64,000 nt of DNA, taken from Otatea glauca. Lineage: Eukaryota; Streptophyta; Magnoliopsida; Poales; Poaceae. Each line of letters begins with the position of its first letter. Position 1 is the first letter of the stretch. The DNA lies in the NCBI GenBank assembly GCA_036346275.1, contig CM070717.1, positions 4,957,178-5,021,177 on the forward strand. The letters are read 5' to 3'. Shown here piece after piece: positions 12,765 through 24,825 of this stretch. The position numbers and the translations under genes are program-made. The notes beneath the pieces are model-generated. The model ran no database searches, was not told the DNA's origin, and saw only the letters and a list, made by a program, of their open reading frames with translations.

Positions 12765-13080
12765 ATCACAGACGGTTCTGTCTAGATAAACCGTCTGTGA
12801 TGTGGTTTATCACAGACGGTTATTATAATGAACCGTCTGTGATAAGTCACTGACGGTTTTGTTATAAAACCGTCTGAGATAATATATGATATCACAGACG
12901 GTTTTAGTTATCACAGACGGTTTTTAACTAAAACCGTCTGTGATATTAATGTATATCACTAGTGGTTTTTGAAGAGTACTGTCTGTGACAATGTCACTGA
13001 CGGTTGCAATATAGAACCGTCAGTGATGTTCATCGTCACAGACGGTTTTGAGAAACCGTGTGTGATGAGACGTTTAATAT
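12765..13080. repeat. right subterminal array of CACTA A
   Basis: Copies of cacagacggtt / aaccgtctgtgat are arranged head to tail and head to head up to the right terminus, mirroring the left array. Confidence 0.85.
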
Positions 13081-13099
13081 AAGTCTTTCTGTAGTAGTG

Positions 13100-14020
13100 G
13101 CAGCAACCTCCTATAGTTGGATGCATGGGTAGCCCAGTTGTAGTCCATGATGTTGCCGCCCTTATAATTTACTGACAACAGATACTGGCAACACTGTGCA
13201 ACTATTTATGGCACGTTGTGTGTATCGAGCAATTTCTCTAGCCTCTGCTATCAGTAAAGCATTAATGCTATCCCAAATTAAAAATAGAGTTTTAACAGTA
13301 GTTAGCTCTGTAGGATCCCAACAAAGAGCATAAAGGTGAAGATGTGAATTATCCACTCTTTTTTCTATTTCTGGGTTGAACCGAAGCCTCCCTCTGAAGG
13401 TCCACAATACCTTAGTACCGAACAATTCATGGGGAATGCCAAGTCAACTAAGTCAACTGTATCATTGCTTCCATTATGAAATACTACTAAACATCTGTAT
13501 TCCATTAGGGCTTGAAGGATCCCTCTCCCGACATCCCCCATCTCAGCTCTAGAGCCTTCGATCATCTACCCCACTGAAATCATCCTCCTCGTCTTGCCTA
13601 TCAAAAACATCCATTACCAGCTGAGGAAGCTTCAGTTTCTCTGCGATTGCCCTCTAGAGTGCCCTTTGGCTTTTCCACCTGGAGCAATTGACGTGGATGA
13701 TCTTGTGGAATGTCTTCCTCAGAGACGGCGGAGGGTCAAGTCAACTAAGCACCGCAGAAGCACCCATACCATCCGTCAAAGTAGATGGCCTTGTGTGCTC
13801 CACTGCTCGTATCCTCTAGATAAGGAATTATCAGTTGTACCGCTTCCTTGACGTTGCGCGCAAGAATCCTCTGCATGAATTGATGGCAGTTAGTCGAGAT
13901 CACCTCACGTGGGTAGCGAATTTCACGTACCATTTTCTTTTCAGGATCCAATACAATGCGTCTTTCACATAGGGTTTCGAATTTCGTTTGAAAAAAAAAT
14001 TCGGCACCCACCGACAACAA
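13100..14020 (-). pseudogene. NLR nucleotide-binding half (broken)
   Basis: This is the N-terminal part of the NLR whose LRR half is at 9167-10900. Reading right to left: MVREIRYPREVIST, then AIYFDGW at the position of the P-loop, a frameshift into MGASAVL, the motifs KIIHV-CSRWKSQRAL (followed by an in-frame TAG) and FDRQDEEDDF, a further frameshift, then EYRCLVVFHNGSND (kinase-2/Walker-B-like) and VLWTFRGRLRF. Near 13100-13160 comes a GGNIMDYNWATHASNY segment like the ARC region. At least two stops and several frameshifts make it non-functional. CACTA A follows immediately at 13099. A canonical GxxxxGK P-loop is not seen, which may be a subfamily trait or decay. Confidence 0.65.
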
Positions 14021-14085
14021 TAGTACTACTCTACTTCATGAAAATGCCATGCATATGTATGTACGTAGAAAAATACCTTTATTGG

Positions 14086-14748
14086 TGTTTGCACCAAAAT
14101 TTGGCAAGTCTAGACAAAATCGGCAATAAAGTTAAAGATACGGGAATTAACGAACAGGATGGAAAGGTTTAGAGATATTTTGGCAACGACAAGATCTTTA
14201 AGGAAATAACTGTTCGAGATAAGGCTGATACGGATCGAAACTTGAAGCGTGTTGTAGTCGGACACGATCGGCCGAAGAGTATAAAAGAAGGACCAGAGCA
14301 AGCTGCGATAACAACAACACAATACAATCAACCAGCTTTTACTTTTCTACTTTTTCCTGTCGACTAGGAGTAGCCTCTGTAATTTAGATCTCTCTTTGTA
14401 ATCGATTTTGATCAATAAAGTTGCGCATCGCCGATTGTTGATCTTCGTCAATTACACCCCCAGGTTTGATTTGTTCTGATTTTGTTGCGCATCGCCTTCT
14501 TCAGAATCGATCTACCTTTATCCTCTGATTAGCCTTAACCGGCTAGTTAGACTTACCCTGTTACTTTGATCTTAATCGGCTTCAAACTGATTGAGTCTAA
14601 GCCGATTGATCGTTACGATCGACTTTTGAGTGAATTTTATATTTCTACCTTGTCGGTTACAGGTCAAATCGACTGGCACGCTCTTGAACCAGGTGTTCAT
14701 CTGGTGTGCTGCTGTCAGAAACCCTACTTCAAGTTTTTGACTCCAACA
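14086..14748 (+). repeat. 5' LTR
   Basis: 663 bp, TGTTTGCACC...CTCCAACA. A TATAAAAGAAGG box is at 14280-14291 and an AATAAA signal at 14414-14419. It is collinear with the 3' LTR without indels. Confidence 0.95.
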
Positions 14749-14754
14749 CACTCT

Positions 14755-14773
14755 TGGCACGCTCGGTGGGACC
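14755..14773 (+). other. primer binding site
   Basis: TGGCACGCTCGGTGGGACC lies six bases after the 5' LTR and begins with TGG, the complement of a tRNA CCA end. I cannot say with certainty which tRNA it matches. Confidence 0.65.
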
Positions 14774-15261
14774 AATGTCTTCATCAGGAAAGTCGATTCC
14801 ACCATTAGATCTGAACGCAGAAGCCATAATCGTCCCAGCAATGGACGATTTGACCGCGGAACAACGTCGAAATAGAGGCTCGGAAGATCGCTGGAGGAGA
14901 TGATGCTAAGTCATTATCGAAAACCGGACGTGGCGCCACTCAAAATCCGCCGCCGACGGTCAACGCTCAGGAGAAGCGGTGTCACGTAACCGTGGCCGAT
15001 ATTCGCCGCTCAAGCCGAATTATCGGCTATGATCAATCGACCAGGCACCACGCCTTAATAAATCAATCATCGGCTCTCGTGACAACGCTCAAGCCGATGA
15101 TAGCAAATAGCGTTAAATCCATAGCCTAGGAGTTAGCCTCGTCAGGAAATCTGCTTGACCCATTACAAGCTCTGCCTAATTATCCTGTTTTTTCAGTAGC
15201 ACAAAATACGCAGAGCTCAACAGTCGATCCTAAACCATCGGCTATAACCTCACCCCCTACA

Positions 15262-16998
15262 ATGATGCCTATTCAGTCGACTGTAATATTGCCTAGAGAT
15301 CCTCGGTCAAGTGGGGTGAGCCATTACCACTCATACACCGATGCCGCTAAGTTAGACGCATCGATAAATCTGCCACCATCGGCTTCGTTCTATGCCTTTC
15401 CCCAATCGGTTCCACAGCCGATTGGTTCCGAGAGATTCCCGCAAGATCCTAACATGCTTAGAAACCCAGGTCCACATAGGGTAGTAACATATTTAGAGCC
15501 GTTTGTCCCAGTACCGGAACCTCAAGGCAGGCATAATCGGCATGATCAGTATGGTCGTGTGCCGATGATGCAGCATAATTGGCAACCCGATCTCGCACTC
15601 GGGGGGCAGGCTGCCAACTATGATCAACATTATAAAGGGCCTGCTATGCCAATGGCCGATAATGTAAATTAATGATCGATTTCCACCGCTTTACGGACCA
15701 ATTCGGCATCTGACCCAAGGAAAAGTTATCAGCTATAGAAAGCCGTATCCCGATTACATAGATCGTATGCCATACCCTCATAATTTCAGAGTACCAGACT
15801 TTGCGAAATTCTCTGGTGATGATTCAACTACAACTTTGGAACACATCGGACGCTTTATCGCTCAATGCGGTGAAGCGGCTCAGTCCGATAGACTAAAAAT
15901 AAGACTGTTCCCGTTGTCATTATCCGGAGCAGCTTTTACCTGGTTTACCTGTTTGCCTCCGAATTCGTTCCACTTTTGGAACGATTTGGAAAGCAGGTTT
16001 CACGAATACTTCTTTTGGGCAGTTTGGAGCTCAGAATTTCCGATCTAAGCTCCGTCACGTAAATTTGGGGAATCGATGGCGATTACATTAAAAGGTTCAG
16101 GGAAACTAGGAATCGATGTTTTAGCGTCACTTTGCCCGATAATCAACTTGCTGATTTGGCATTTCAAGGATTGATTCCTTCGCTTAGGGAAAAGTTTGGA
16201 GGGCAAGAGTTTGCTGACTTAGGACATTTGCTTCATCGCGTATCGGCTCAAGAAAGCCGATTCCCTGATAGTAAAGCACTTAAAGATAGATTCAAGAACA
16301 ATAATAATAAGGAGAAGGACAAGGCCAAAGTCAATATGGTCGAATATTGTCCCAGTGATTCTTCAGAAGATGATGAGGCAGAAATAAATATAGCCGAATG
16401 GGTGAAGGGCTCTAAAAAGTTCGTAGTCTGTTCTTGGCTAAAGCCGACTAGAAATAAGTCGAAAGTTAAATATGCCTTTGATATTTCCAAATGTGATCGT
16501 ATTTTTGATTTGTTATTACAAGAAAAAATAATACGGTTACCCGAGGGACATGTTATACCATCGGCTGACGAGATCAAGAAACGCAGGTATTGCAAGTGGC
16601 ACCATTCTTTTTCTCACAACACTAATGACTGCAATATTTTCTGTCAACAGATCCAGTCAACTATTGAGGACGGTCGGCTAAAATTTGCTGACGAGCCGAC
16701 TATGCAAGTTGATGCTGATCCATTTCCAATCAACATGGTTCAGTGTTCGGCTAAAGGAAAGGAGCCGATGCATGATGAGCCAAAGAAGGATCGGCAGGTC
16801 AACATGCAGCCGAATTCAGATGCTGGTCAAACGCTAAAAATTACGATCGGCTCATTACAAATCGAAGCCGATCACGAAGGAAAAAATTCGAGGACCATTA
16901 AACCCAAGGGTAATCCTCGGGTGGGTAAATGGTACAAAGCTGAAAAATCGCCATTAAAGCAATCAGCCAAAAGGTCGGGACCAACTTTTTCATACTGA
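15262..16998 (+). pseudogene. gag: gag polyprotein (broken)
   Basis: Encodes the capsid-type protein that packages element RNA in cytoplasmic particles. A proline-rich N-terminus (15262-15672) is followed by a retrotransposon-gag core at 15767-16048 with FAKFSGDD, LSLSGAAFTWF and FWNDLESRFHEYF. The rest is in another frame (16132-16998): LADLAFQGLIPSLREKF, then a C-H-H-C-like region CKWHHSFSHNTNDC. Stops near 15672 and 16048 and a frame change before 16132 interrupt it. It is the first gene after the primer binding site. Confidence 0.8.
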
Positions 16999-17155
16999 TG
17001 GATAAATATGAAAGGATGAATAGCCAACCGCGATATCCTGCTCGCCGGTCGGATAATTTATATCACACCGAAAACGTAGAAAGGGCCCATAGAAGATGTC
17101 CTTTTTGGCGGTTTGTTGGGAAAGGGAGTAGCATCGCCATCCCGTATATCGTGCG

Positions 17156-18305
17156 ATGGAGCATTACCCCCGCGACGATTGGCCAAGGCAATCGGCTAAA
17201 GATAGGCTGTCTGGGCCGATTCGGGGTTACAACGAAGGTTTCAGAAGGCCTGTTCACGAAAGGATATCTGAACCAAAGCAAGAACCAAACCAGGTCAAAA
17301 CGCGGAGGTCAAACATAGACCAAGATAATCTTGTCGGCAAGATAAGAAAACCAGTAGAGCCTAAGCCTAGATGGTGTCCGTCTGGCCTTAGCCGATCGCA
17401 ACTCCGACGACTTCAGAGGCTAAGGACTCAAGAGATTCGTGAAGCCGACGCAGAAAAACAGAGGGACGAAACTTTCAATGAGCTTCGTCCGGTCAAAATT
17501 GTCAAGAAAGAATGGAGGAAAAAAACAAGCCGAAAAAGATTTTGAATCGGCTGATGATCTAGATTCTCCTATGATTAGGGATGATACACCACCAATGGAT
17601 ATCAACATGGTGTTCACATTGCCAGCCGAATTCAAAATTAAAACTGAATCGGCTAAAGAAACTTTTGCCCAATCTTGTTCAGGAGTCCAAAACGCAATCT
17701 TTGAGAAACCCAGAGATGATCATCGGCATTTGAAACCGTTATATCTGAAAGGATATATAAATGGAAAGCCGATATCAAGGATACTGGTAGATGGCAGAGC
17801 CACAGTAAATTTGATGCCTTACACGACTTGCAAGAAATTGGGTAAGTCCGATGAAGACTTGATGAAAACTAACATAGTTTTAAATGACTTCACCGGCGAT
17901 CCCACAGAAGCCAATGGCGTCATGGTTACAGAACTAACCGTCGGCAGTAAAACTTTGCCGACAGCATTTTTTGTTATTGATGCCAAAGGAAATTACAGCG
18001 TTCTGCTGGGAAGAGATTGGATTCACGCCAACTGCTGTATCCCATCAACTATGCATCAAGCGCTTGTTCAATGGAACGGAGAAGAAGTTGAAATTGTCAC
18101 GGCCGACACATCGGCTCACATTGCCATGGCCAGTTCTGATGCGAATTGGCAACATGAAGAAGCAGGGTGTATATCGGGAAAAACATTGGAAGATTGCGAT
18201 TTCATCTGCGTAAGCAAGACAGGACTTATGCCGATCAGTGTCAAGCCAGGCACATTTGATCGAGCAAACGAAGTGCTACGCCGATGGGGACAAGAAAAAC
18301 AGTGA
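17156..18305 (+). pseudogene. retroviral-type aspartic protease region (broken)
   Basis: Processes the gag-pol polyprotein. The frame at 17439-18305 has RILVDGRATVNLMPY, the D-x-G active-site region of Ty3/gypsy proteases. The second glycine of the usual DGGA is Arg here (DGRA), which would probably harm activity. LLGRDWIHANCC follows. The N-terminal linker lies in overlapping frames at 17156-17545, and a frame change near 18290 leads into RT. Confidence 0.75.
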
Positions 18306-19880
18306 AGGCATTACAAGATAAAATGCAAAGCTATCGGCAAACAACGGATAGCTATGAAGCTATAGAAGACTTTCAAGAAGATGAAAAGTTGGGTCATGGC
18401 TTTACGTCCACCGATCTGCTTGAAGAAGTTGATATAGGTAGTGGTAATAGAAAAAGACCAACTTTTGTGAGCGCAAATTTATATGTAAAATATAAAGAGA
18501 AATTAATCGAAATTCTTAGAAAATATAAAGATTGCTTTGCTTGGGAATATTACGAGATGCCTGGTCTAAGCTGACAATTGGTAGAACATCGGCTGCCCAT
18601 TAAACAAGGTTATAGGCCGTTTAAACAGTACCCTAGGCGTTTCAATCCGGCTCTGTATAAAATCATAAAAGAAGAGATAGAGAGATTGTTGGAGGCTAAA
18701 TTTATAAGACCTTGTCGATATGCGGAGTGGGTTTCCAACATTGTTCCAGTTATGAAGAAAAACGGAAAACTGCGAGTATATGTCGACTTTAGAGATCTGA
18801 ACAAAGCGACACCAAAAGATGAATACCCGATGCCTATAGCCGATATGCTTATCGATGCTGTGTCGGGGAATAAGATCATAAGTTTTCTGGATGGAAATGC
18901 CGAATACAATCAGATATTCATGGCAGAAGCCGATATACCAAAAACATCTTTAAGATGTCCTGGTGCAATAGGTTTATTCGAGTGGACGGTTATGACCTTC
19001 GGATTAAAGAACGCTGGAGCAACATATCAGGAAGCCATGAATCTAATTTTTCATGATTTAATCGGCCACATCGTTGAAATATACATCGATGATGTCGTAG
19101 TAAAATCTGCAGAGGACTTGCAGCATTTGGCCGATCAAGAAAGAGTTTTCCATAACATAAGATAGCATGGCTTGAAGATGAATCCTTTCAAATGTGCGTT
19201 CGGAGTGTCGGCTTGTTAGTTTTTAGGTTTTATGGTGCATGAGAGGGGGATTGAAGTCAATCAAACAAGGGTCAAAGCCATAGTCAATACAATGCCCTCG
19301 ACGTGCAAAAATGAGTTACAGAAATTGATCGGCAAAATCAACTATCTCCGAAGGTTCATCTCAAATCTCTCCGGACGGATCCGTGCCTTTACCCCACTGT
19401 TGAAATTAAAGGATAATCAAGAATTCGTATGGGGAACCGATCAGCAAAAGGCTTTCGACGATGTTAAGAAATATTTAGCTAATTCTCTGGTTTTGGCCGC
19501 GCCACAAAAGGGGATTCCATTCAAGTTATACATATCGGCTGAAAAGGAGACTATTGGGTCAGTTTTAGCACAAGAAGTTGATGGAAAGAAAAGGGTTATC
19601 TTTTATTTAAGCCGACGCCTTCTTGATGCTAAAGTCAGGTACCCTTTCGTTGAAAAATTATGCTTGTCTTTAAACTTCTCATGTACAAAGCTAAGACATT
19701 ACATTTTAGCATCAACTTGTAAAGTAATCTGTAAAGCCGATGTTACAAAATATATGTTGTCATCTCCAATCCTGCGTGGTCAACTTGGCAAATGGGCTTA
19801 TGCCTTGGTTGAGTTCGACCTGTCTTATGAATCGGCCAAAGCAGTCAAAGGGCAGGTATTAGCCGATTTTATAATAGGAC
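18284..19880 (+). pseudogene. reverse transcriptase and first RNase H (broken)
   Basis: Copies element RNA to cDNA. RT motifs are present: VYVDFRDLNKATPKDEYP, FLDGNAEYNQIFMA, TVMTFGLKNAGATYQ and the catalytic YIDDVVVK near 19083-19106. The RNase H follows from about 19440 (FKLYISAEKETIGSVLAQ). Stops interrupt it: a TGA at 18572-18574 just before LVEHRLP (an Arg CGA in relatives is likely), a TAG at 19163-19165 before HGLKMNPFKCAFG, and a TAG near 19217. Except for these nonsense changes the domain order is intact. Confidence 0.88.
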
Positions 19881-19899
19881 ATGATACTACTACTGATTT

Positions 19900-20311
19900 G
19901 GTATCCGTAGCCCCTTGGCAATTGTTTTTTGACGGGTCTGTATGCAGAGAAGGCGATGGAATCGGTATAGTACTCATATCGCCTAAAGGTCATAACTTCG
20001 AGTTCGCATTTCGGCTAAATAGCCGGTGCTCAAATAATTAGGCAGAGTATGAAGCGTTGCTCAAAGGTTTACAGTTATTGGAAAATATCGGAGCAAGTAC
20101 GGTTGAGGCATACAGGGATTCTATGCTAATTATACAGCAAATCAAAGGAGAATACCAATGTCGAGACGAGATACTGCTAAAATACTTGGAGCAATGCACA
20201 GAGATCATCGGCTCGTTTATGTCATTTTCTATCGGTCACGTCCCTAGAGAGTTGAACGATAGAGCTAATGCCTTGGCTCAACAGGCATCCGGGTACAAAG
20301 ACCTCGACTGA
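19900..20311 (+). pseudogene. second, archaeal-type RNase H (broken by one stop)
   Basis: WQLFFDGSVCREGDGIGIVL and AEYEALLKGLQLLE are the signature of the additional RNase H found in Tat-lineage elements such as Ogre and Retand. A TAG at 20039-20041 lies exactly where the conserved NNQAEYEAL glutamine is expected (CAG to TAG). The domain ends with HVPRELNDRANALAQQA. Dual RNase H supports placement in the Tat lineage. Confidence 0.8.
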
Positions 20312-20487
20312 TATCAAGTGACTGAGCCAATAGATAAAGCCATCATGTGTGTGGATGTTGCGGATTGTAGGACGCAGATAAAGAAATACCTGATCGATCC
20401 ATCTGAGCCGACAGAACGCAAAATCAGGCAACAAGCTTTGAAGTACATTGTTATGGACGATACGTTATATTATCGGACGATGGAAGG

Positions 20488-21620
20488 TTGCTATTAAGAT
20501 GTCTTGGGGCCGAAGAAGCACGAGTGGCAATGGGTGAAGTACATAAAGGCATTTGCGGTTCTCATCAATTAGCCCATAAGATGAAATGGATGCTTAGATG
20601 GACATGTTACTTTTGGCCGACAATGCTAGAAGATTGTTTTAAATACTACAAAGGTTGTCAAACTTGCCAGAAATTTGTCAATGTACAATTAGCACCAGCA
20701 TCGGCTTTGCACCCAATTATCAAGCCGTGGCCGTTTAGAGGTTGGGGAATAGATATAATCGGCCAAATATTTCCTGCATCGAGTAAAGGCCACAAGTTTA
20801 TTTTGGCATAATCGATTATTTCTCAAAGTGGGTTGAAGCTATACCACTTAAGAAAGTAACCAGCGTTGAAGCCATCGGCTTTGTTAATGAACATATTGTT
20901 CATCGGTTTGGAATACCGCAAACAATTACAACCGATTAAGGCACGGTTTTCATGTCCAATGAGTTTCAGGCTTACACAACAAGTCTGGGGATTAAACTAT
21001 TGAATTCATCCCTATACTACGCTCAGGCTAACGGACAAGCCGAGTCGTCCAATAAAACGCTGATTAAACTAATCAAAAGAAAGATCGATGAGAAGCCGAG
21101 GAATTGGCACTCAACTCTATCAGAATCACTTTGGGCATATCGGCTAGCTTATCACGGACCGACGAAGCTTTCACCTTACCAGCTGGTGTATGGTCAAGAA
21201 GCTGTATTACCCATTGAAATCAATATTGAATCTATACGAGTGGCCAGACAAAACGGTTTGTCGGCTCAGGATTATGACACTTTGATGATCGACAATTTGG
21301 ATGAGTTGGCAGAATTACGATTGTCTACGCTTGATCGGCTTAAGAAGAATAAAATCAGGGTGGTGAAAGCGTAAAATAAAAAGGTCATGCCTAAAACTTT
21401 CGATCAAGCCGATTTAGTATGGAAAACGATATTACCTGTTGGTTCGAAAGATAACTGATTCAGAAAGTGGTCACCTACGTGGGAAGGACCATACAAAGTT
21501 AATCGGCTAGTCGGCGGAAATTCGTACGTACTAGAAACGTTGAAAGGATATGTATTGCCTAAAGCTATTAACGGGAAGTATTTGAAGAAGTACTATCCTA
21601 GCGTTTGGATTGGAGCCTAG
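20488..21620 (+). pseudogene. integrase (broken)
   Basis: Inserts cDNA into the genome. The HHCC zinc-binding segment reads HKGICGSH...CFKYYKGCQTC (20539-20676). The first catalytic Asp is in GWGIDIIGQ and the second in ITTD near 20936, followed directly by TAA at 20937-20939 (Gln CAA is usual). The Glu is in QANGQAESSNKT. A frameshift near 20807 also splits the core. The reading ends with KYLKKYYPSVW and a TAG at 21618-21620, the typical end of pol in this lineage. Confidence 0.85.
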
Positions 21621-21761
21621 CCGACTAAAAGATTTCGTTCAAAAAGGCAAGTTAACACGATGCTATTATTCGGCTAAAAGAGATTGCAGACTAAAATTAC
21701 ATGAAAATAAAATTAAATCGGTTAAACAGCCGATTACAAGCATAGCAAAATTACAAAGTAT

Positions 21762-24693
21762 TCAAACAAGTGTTTCTGAAAAAACAGCCAACAGAGTTTC
21801 ATATCTCATAAAGTTAATATCGGATGCAGAACCAGGAAGAGTCGCGCCTAGAGCCGATAGAGCACCCGCCGCCTTCGCAATCACGCACTGGACTTCGTCA
21901 AGAATGCGCTCATCGTCTTTGGCGTTCCCATATACTGGCTTCACATTGGCCGACTGTTTAGTTACATCTGCGACGACTTTAGCAATGCCGAGTTTCTGCT
22001 CTTTCATGGCAGGCATGCTTTTCACCATGGAATGTTGGCCATCTTGGATTAATTTCTCTGTCTTGGCTAGTTTCTCCAAGAGAAATTTCTTTGTCGAGTC
22101 AAGTTTGGAAAGGTTATCCTTGGATGCCTTTAGCTGCAGCGCATTGGCATCAAACTTGCGTTTTTAAGCCTTAGGCGCTTACGACGAGCTCGTCCGAAAT
22201 TTCGACGGCTTGAGCTTGGCGCGCTATGCGTGCTTGAGCCTCCTCGACCTCAGACCTCCTTTCATCCAAGTGGCATACATTCAGGAGTGCTGCCATCGCT
22301 TCTGGGGGTAGGTCGGCTTCAACGGCCGCCATGGCATCCCGAATCGGCTGATTATTGGCTAAAATCTCCGATTGTGGCCTGGTGACCAAATCAAAGAGCT
22401 TGTTAAGCTTCTCCTTCATGCCAGGGGCGGAGGTCACTATAGCCGACGCTTCCTTCGAGACCTCCAGAATCCTTCTAATCTCTGCGTCGTAATCATCCGT
22501 GGCCATGATCTCGGGGTCGTCAAGATCGACCAAAGAGAATCCTAGCAGATTTGTTGGATCTGATAGCTCTGATGGATCAGCGATTGGAGCAGGTGGAGTC
22601 GGCTGCGGTTTGGGGATCGATACAGCAGAAATATTCGGCAAATTGGATAAGTTCTTCGCGGCTTGGGTTGATTGTGTCGGCTATAAAAACAATAACAAAA
22701 GGTAAGCTAATGCATCGGAAGACTTAGATACTTATGAAAGATCAACTCTTACCTCTCTAGTGGCCGACGCGTGTGGCGAACTCTCACCGCTCTATTCTTT
22801 GGGCTTAGAAATCTTCTTGGTGGCCGCCTTTGTGTATTTTCGCTTCTTTTCTGAGATTTTATCGGATAAATCAATCATAGATGAAAAATGATCGGAGAAT
22901 TAAATAAAAGACTTACTGGGTTGTTTTTGTTTTTCCAAGTCTGATAAAGAGGGACTCTGAATTCCCAAGGACCTAGAAGTGTAACCGGTAATGGCAGCCG
23001 ATTGTTGTTTCTTGGGCTGATTGTCACCCGATGGGCCTGAAGCTGTTCTTTTTCCAATAGCCTTGTTCTGCAGAAAGAGAGCAAATTTAGATTCAAGGTA
23101 AAGATTCATGTAAGACAGTGGGAGATTCAGACTCTAAGCCGATACCTCGTCAGAAACATCTACGCGCGTGTTAGTATATCCGGACGAAGTAGTCTCACTG
23201 CTAGAATCAGCGCGAGATATTAACGTCGGCTCCGGGAGATTCGGAAAAAATTCGTTGATGATGTTCGACGGAGACTTTGACCGATAAAGAGCTTCTGCAA
23301 TAACTGACCACCATGAAGTATAGCTGCCTGCTCGTCTGGTGTTCAGGAAGAAGTGTGGTAAAGATTGGACTTGCAGGTCATCGGCTACTTCAAGAACAAT
23401 CTCGGCCGACACAGCATTACGGACTCTGGCTCTTGGCTCAAGTCGATCAAGAAGCCGAAAACTTGGGATCACTTGGCCAAATCCCAGTTGTCTTGCATAA
23501 ACGGACGGATGATAGAATTCATATGACGGCTGATACATCCGTTTCCTTGTATGGAGACCAGCATGAAGAATACAAGGAGAAATAAAAATTCTATACAAGT
23601 CTAGGGTTTCCTGAGGCATCTCAGAACTGTCGGCTTCAATATTAAGGAATGAAGGCCATGGAAAATCGGCCACTTGACTATAGCTGAAGAAATCTCGCTG
23701 TCTCAGATCCTCATCGCTCAAATGAAGGAAGAAGGACATATACTTCCTTGAATCGGCTGCTGTGATTTTTGTCTCACTGCCAGAACACATAATGAACCGT
23801 TCGCCAAACGATCGGCTTGCTTGGTACTGAGGAATAGTGTTCTCTGGGTTGTCTTCTCTTGGAAAGGCTGTGTCATCGTTGGTCTCTAGATCGGCTAAAG
23901 AAGCAATACAGCCAGACTTGAATAAACCATAAAGGGCCACCCACATTACCCACGGTAAAATCGGCAAAACCCGTGTAAAGTCGACTTCTGATAATATGCA
24001 TCATTAGGTACCTTTGCTCAGAAGCGTTTTTCCTAGTGCCAGCCGACGACCTTCTACCAATCCTTCTGCAATGGTCTGATACACTTGGGTTGGTCCTAAC
24101 GAAGCTCCACAGAACAAGAATCGGTCAAGCCACAGGTTGAGGAAAGCAACGTGCTCTTCATCCGATACCAATCCATTTACTTTATTATTATTTGCAATGT
24201 ACTTGGACCAGCCTTCGCCTTTGGACCGAATAAGTTTATGTTTGGGTTTGGCGCTAAAAGCCGATATTTGTTCTCCATCTGGTCTTAAGCAGCAAAGTTG
24301 AGCAACGTCCAATAAAGTTGGGCCGACTAGACCGGTGCGAAACATGAAGGCGTTAAAAGTATCCGACCAGAAATAACAGGCCATGGCCACCAAGGGCTCA
24401 TTGGCTTCTGGATCGGCTAGACTCAAAGGGATGCACTCGGCTATACCCATTCTTTCCTAGGATTCTCTTTTTTGAGCTGCTACTCGGTTATACCAGTTTT
24501 TCCACCCTTTAAGTGCAATCGGCCAAGCCCGAAAACTCTTACTCCAACCCTCAATGTTATATCCTCTAGCCGACAAGGGGAGGCGAGTTATTTCCTGATC
24601 AATAACCGTAGCTGCATCTAGGTTTCCTAATGGGACAAGAAAAAACTGATCAGCACTGTTGGGGATTGGGATGAGTACCTGGGAAGGATCCAT
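21762..24693 (-). pseudogene. antisense multi-exon gene with plant mobile domain (PMD), carried by the retrotransposon
   Basis: The gene runs opposite to gag-pol, between integrase and the 3' LTR. Exon 1 (24693-23146) starts ATG (MDPSQVLIPIPN) and has PMD features: WKNWYNRVAAQKRES then, past one TAG (24457-24459, where Trp TGG is expected), RMGIAECIPLSLADP, ACYFWSDTFNAFMF and PTLLDVAQLCCLRPDG. Two adjacent stops follow at 24001-24006. Predicted GT-AG introns at 23068-23145, 22851-22916 and 22681-22752 join exon 2 (23067-22917), a lysine-rich nuclear-signal-like exon 3 (22850-22753, one TAG) and exon 4 (22680 to about 22171). All three junctions keep frame. A coiled-coil-like tail continues in another frame to 21762. 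PMD proteins act in the nucleus in silencing; the function here is unknown. Confidence 0.78.
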
Positions 24694-24825
24694 TCAGCCG
24701 ATCTTGATTTGAAAGCCGACTGAAGTCAAAAGGGTTGGCGTGCCAGAACAAGATGCGGAAGAAAGAAGTCGATTGTGAGTGGCGTGAGAGCTCGAGCGCG
24801 TGAGGAATGACCGAGTAGGGGCCGC

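Larger units (their letters stand above)
11025..13099. mobile_element. non-autonomous CACTA element A, TSD GCA
   Basis: It begins CACTACTATAGAAA and ends TTTCTGTAGTAGTG, a terminal inverted repeat of the CACTA superfamily. It is flanked by the 3-bp duplication GCA (11022-11024 and 13100-13102). Terminal arrays of ATCACAGACGGTT and its complement lie at 11038-11340 and 12765-13080. The middle holds a nested Mutator-type MITE and a stretch (12240-12720) with acgacgttttttt and a polypurine run, but no transposase. It depends on a relative for mobility. It sits inside the minus-strand NLR. Confidence 0.9.

Noticed and set aside
22125..22190. A fourth intron (49 nt, GTAAGC...CTGCAG) in the antisense gene
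   Set aside because: It would restore the frame into the coiled-coil tail, but it is short and the sequence just before the acceptor looks coding (KRKFDANALQ); a frameshift is equally likely.
23995..24020. A 24-nt GT...AG segment in the antisense PMD exon 1 as an intron
   Set aside because: Removing it would delete two stops and keep the frame, but 24 nt is far below the minimum size of plant introns; treated as decay.
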